Part shown: positions 13,394-15,249 of the stretch, piece by piece
Layout of the letters: every line of letters starts with the position of its first letter
Numbering within the stretch: position 1 is the stretch's first letter
DNA from: Gammaproteobacteria bacterium RBG_16_37_9
GTDB lineage: Bacteria; Pseudomonadota; Gammaproteobacteria; UBA9339
Length of the DNA: 15,249 bases
Reading direction: 5' to 3'
Assembly (NCBI GenBank): GCA_001801345.1
Contig: MGXJ01000021.1
Span: forward strand, 23,415 to 38,663
Program-made: the position numbers and the translations under genes
Notes under the pieces: generated by a model
What the model was told of the DNA's origin: nothing
What the model saw: only the letters and a program-made list of their open reading frames with translations
Databases searched by the model: none

Positions 13394-14650
13394 TCACTTC
13401 TCATACACCGGAAACTTCGCGCATAAATCTAGAGCTTCTTTTTTTATGTGTTCAATCGTTTTTTGATTATTAATATCATCTAAAATATCGCAGATCCAGT
13501 GGGCTATTTGCTCTATTTCATTTTCTTTAAAACCACGCGTTGTAACTGCCGGAGTTCCCAGTCTTAAACCACTTGTAATCATTGGTGATCTAGGATCATT
13601 TGGCACAGAGTTTTTATTTGCGGTAATGTTGGCTTTTGCTAGAGCTTCTAACGCATCTTTGCCAGTAATCTCTTTGTTAATTAAGCTCAATAAAAATAAA
13701 TGATTATCAGTGCCGCCAGATACCACATCATATCCTCTTTGCATTACAATTTTGGCCATAGCCTTGGAATTTTTAACAACTTGTTCTTGGTAAATTTTAA
13801 ATTCTGGCAGCATCGCTTCTTTGAATGCAATTGCTTTGGCAGCTATCACATGACACAAAGGACCCCCTTGTAATCCAGGAAATACAGCGGAATTAATTTT
13901 CTTTTCTAAATCTGGATTTGATTTAGCCATGATTATACCAGAGCGCGGTCCGCGCAAAGTTTTATGGGTAGTGGAAGTTGTTATATCGGCAATTTTTATC
14001 GGAGAAGGGTATAACTGGGCTGCAATTAAACCAGCAACATGTGCAATATCAGAAATCAAAAAAGAGCCAGCTTCATTTGCAATTTGTCTGAATTTTTCCC
14101 AATCTACTATCCGTGAATAAGCGGAAAAACCTGTCATAATTAATTTTGGTTTATGTAGGCGAGCCAATTTTTCAACTTGGGCATAATCTATTTCCCCCGT
14201 TTTTTCATTCAATCCATAAGCAATGGCGTTATAAATTTTTCCAGAAAAATTTACTTTTGAGCCATGAGTTAAATGGCCGCCTGCTGATAAATCCATTCCC
14301 ATAATAGTATCGCCATGTGCTATGCAGGCGAAATATGCTGCAGCATTAGCTTGTGAGCCAGAGTGTGGTTGCACATTAGCAAAATCAGCCCCAAATAATT
14401 TTTTGACACGATCGATTGCTAAATTTTCAACGATGTCTACGTATTCACAGCCGCCATAGTAACGTTTGCCTGGATAACCTTCAGCATATTTATTATTTAA
14501 CGCCGAGCCTTGGGCTGCCAACACCATGGGGCTTGTGTAATTCTCAGAGGCAATTAATTCTATGTGTTCTTCTTGGCGCTTGGATTCTTTTTGAATTGCA
14601 TCCCAAAGATCAGGATCGAAATTAGCAATAGAAAGATTATTTTTAAACAT
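13394..14650 (-). CDS. glyA: Serine hydroxymethyltransferase
   Basis: This cytosolic PLP enzyme interconverts serine and glycine with transfer of a one-carbon unit to tetrahydrofolate. The 418 residues are the usual bacterial length. Conserved blocks are all present: ELIASENYTS near the start, NKYAEGYPGKRYYGG, VQPHSGSQAN (phosphate binding), SDIAHVAGLIA with D201 and H204 at the cofactor ring, and TTSTTHKTLRGPR with K230 as the Schiff-base lysine. The block after it reads RSGIIM where many enzymes have RGG, a mild difference. The ATG at 14650 has GGAGA eight bases ahead. It follows radA on the same strand, but a large inverted repeat lies between them. Confidence 0.98.
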   Translation of the reverse strand: MFKNNLSIANFDPDLWDAIQKESKRQEEHIELIASENYTSPMVLAAQGSALNNKYAEGYPGKRYYGGCEYVDIVENLAIDRVKKLFGADFANVQPHSGSQANAAAYFACIAHGDTIMGMDLSAGGHLTHGSKVNFSGKIYNAIAYGLNEKTGEIDYAQVEKLARLHKPKLIMTGFSAYSRIVDWEKFRQIANEAGSFLISDIAHVAGLIAAQLYPSPIKIADITTSTTHKTLRGPRSGIIMAKSNPDLEKKINSAVFPGLQGGPLCHVIAAKAIAFKEAMLPEFKIYQEQVVKNSKAMAKIVMQRGYDVVSGGTDNHLFLLSLINKEITGKDALEALAKANITANKNSVPNDPRSPMITSGLRLGTPAVTTRGFKENEIEQIAHWICDILDDINNQKTIEHIKKEALDLCAKFPVYEK

Positions 14651-14666
14651 TTGGGTTCTCCGTTAT

Positions 14667-14751
14667 AGGGGTCAAGTCCCGACAATCGACAATGGTTATT
14701 AATCTGAAGGTTGTTACTGTTGCCATTGTCGATTGTCGGGACTTGACCCCT
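14667..14751. repeat. 29-bp perfect inverted repeat between radA and glyA
   Basis: The left arm (14667-14695, beginning AGGGGTCAAGTCCCGACAAT) and right arm (14723-14751) are exact reverse complements over 29 bp, with a 27-nt loop. The inner part of each arm holds two tandem CGACAAT units. Transcribed from radA it would form a very stable hairpin, but no T-run follows on that strand, so it is not a classical terminator. It fills the radA-glyA gap almost wholly, from 6 bp after the radA stop to about 16 bp before glyA's ATG. In form it is a MITE or REP-pair element. Confidence 0.9.
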
Positions 14752-14756
14752 CTTCT

Positions 14757-15249
14757 TTATCTAGCCGCTTGTAATGCTTCGGTTAAACTTTTAACTGCGA
14801 TAATCTCTATGCCTGGTAATGGTTTTTTAGGAGCGTTCGCATTAGGGATAATCGCTTTTTTAAAACCGTGTTTTATGGCTGTTTTTAGCCTTTCTTGCCC
14901 GCTTTGCACTGGGCGAATCTCTCCAGCTAAACCAACTTCACCAAAAACAACTAAACCTTGATCAAGTGGACGATTACGGATACTCGATAATACGGCTAGT
15001 AGTATCGGTAAATCTAAGGCAGTTTCTGCAATGCGCATTCCGCCAACAATGTTAATAAATACATCTTGATTGTATGTTGGAATGCCACCATGACGATGTA
15101 ATACTGCGAGCAAAATTGACAAACGATTTGGATCAAGCCCGGCTGTGACACGACGTGGATTAGTAAGATGGCTTTCATCGACTAAAGCTTGAACTTCTAC
15201 TAAAAGCGGTCGACTGCCTTCCCATGTCACCATTATAGAACTTCCGGCT
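14757..15249 (-). CDS. radA: RadA DNA repair protein, C-terminal part
   Basis: The frame runs off the right edge; about 163 residues are visible, ending QAAR. RadA is a hexameric RecA-like ATPase that promotes branch migration in recombination repair. Seen here is the tail of the core and the Lon-protease-like domain: EGSRPLLVEVQALVDESHL, NPRRVTAGLDPNRLSILLAVLHRHGG, QDVFINIVGGMRI, LVVFGEVGLAGEIRPVQSGQERL and AIIPNANAPKK. An ATG at 15233 is internal, since the reading frame continues AGSSI before it, as in other RadA proteins. The zinc finger, Walker motifs and KNRFG motif would lie beyond the window. Confidence 0.97.
   Translation of the reverse strand, partial: AGSSIMVTWEGSRPLLVEVQALVDESHLTNPRRVTAGLDPNRLSILLAVLHRHGGIPTYNQDVFINIVGGMRIAETALDLPILLAVLSSIRNRPLDQGLVVFGEVGLAGEIRPVQSGQERLKTAIKHGFKKAIIPNANAPKKPLPGIEIIAVKSLTEALQAAR

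Noticed and set aside
14667..14751. Large inverted repeat as an intrinsic terminator of radA
   Set aside because: No U-tract follows on the radA strand and the arms are far longer than those of terminators.
14692..14961. Plus-strand 89-codon ORF opposite radA
   Set aside because: It lies antisense to a clear RadA coding region and starts in the inverted repeat; it is a shadow.

Overview
The window is AT-rich bacterial chromosome. A RadA C-terminus and a complete GlyA, both of standard proteobacterial type, lie together at the right end. The tyrosine integrase and IS5-type transposase fragments are also of gammaproteobacterial kind. I read it as a gammaproteobacterium, perhaps a Legionellales-like one, but no single gene fixes the genus. 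Decayed genes, an insertion sequence stub, dispersed palindromes and a doubled tRNA segment mark most of the left and middle as accessory DNA.

Layout. (1) Positions 1-3428, plus strand: a very large TPR protein whose frame is still open at the left edge. It carries an HepT/DUF86 (HEPN)-like segment with an R-x4-H motif. (2) 3828-4739: a tyrosine integrase broken by a frameshift and an in-frame TGA. Its end lies about 95 bp from the 3' end of an intact tRNA-Arg(UCG) gene (4833-4909, minus), the usual place for an integrase that uses a tRNA as its site. (3) 5578-7351: a complete AbiEi/AbiEii type IV toxin-antitoxin operon with a strong promoter and a candidate operator. On its far side lies a second, partial copy of the tRNA-Arg gene and its upstream flank (7475-7594). 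The AbiE module therefore sits between two copies of the tRNA 5' half. The far copy carries a 28-nt palindromic insertion in its D-arm. (4) 7612-10135, minus: a two-gene unit, an AlbA_2/ATPase/winged-helix protein followed by an unusual fusion of a four-helix membrane region to DUF523. Upstream lies an ordered array of five 9-bp repeats. (5) 10272-11921: a truncated IS5-family transposase, a small exported cysteine-containing protein, and an apparently decayed short ORF. (6) 11922-15249, minus: an APC-type amino-acid permease, glyA and the end of radA. A 29-bp perfect inverted repeat lies between radA and glyA, and a second palindrome of similar outer sequence lies in the permease leader.

Functionally, the right end is ordinary core metabolism and repair. 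The left two thirds looks like a tRNA-Arg integration hotspot that collected a dead integrase, a toxin-antitoxin pair and two genes of possible conflict or regulatory function (HEPN-like TPR protein, AlbA_2 regulator). The most notable structure is the AbiE module between tRNA copies: the functional tRNA half is attached to the module and the outer half is broken.
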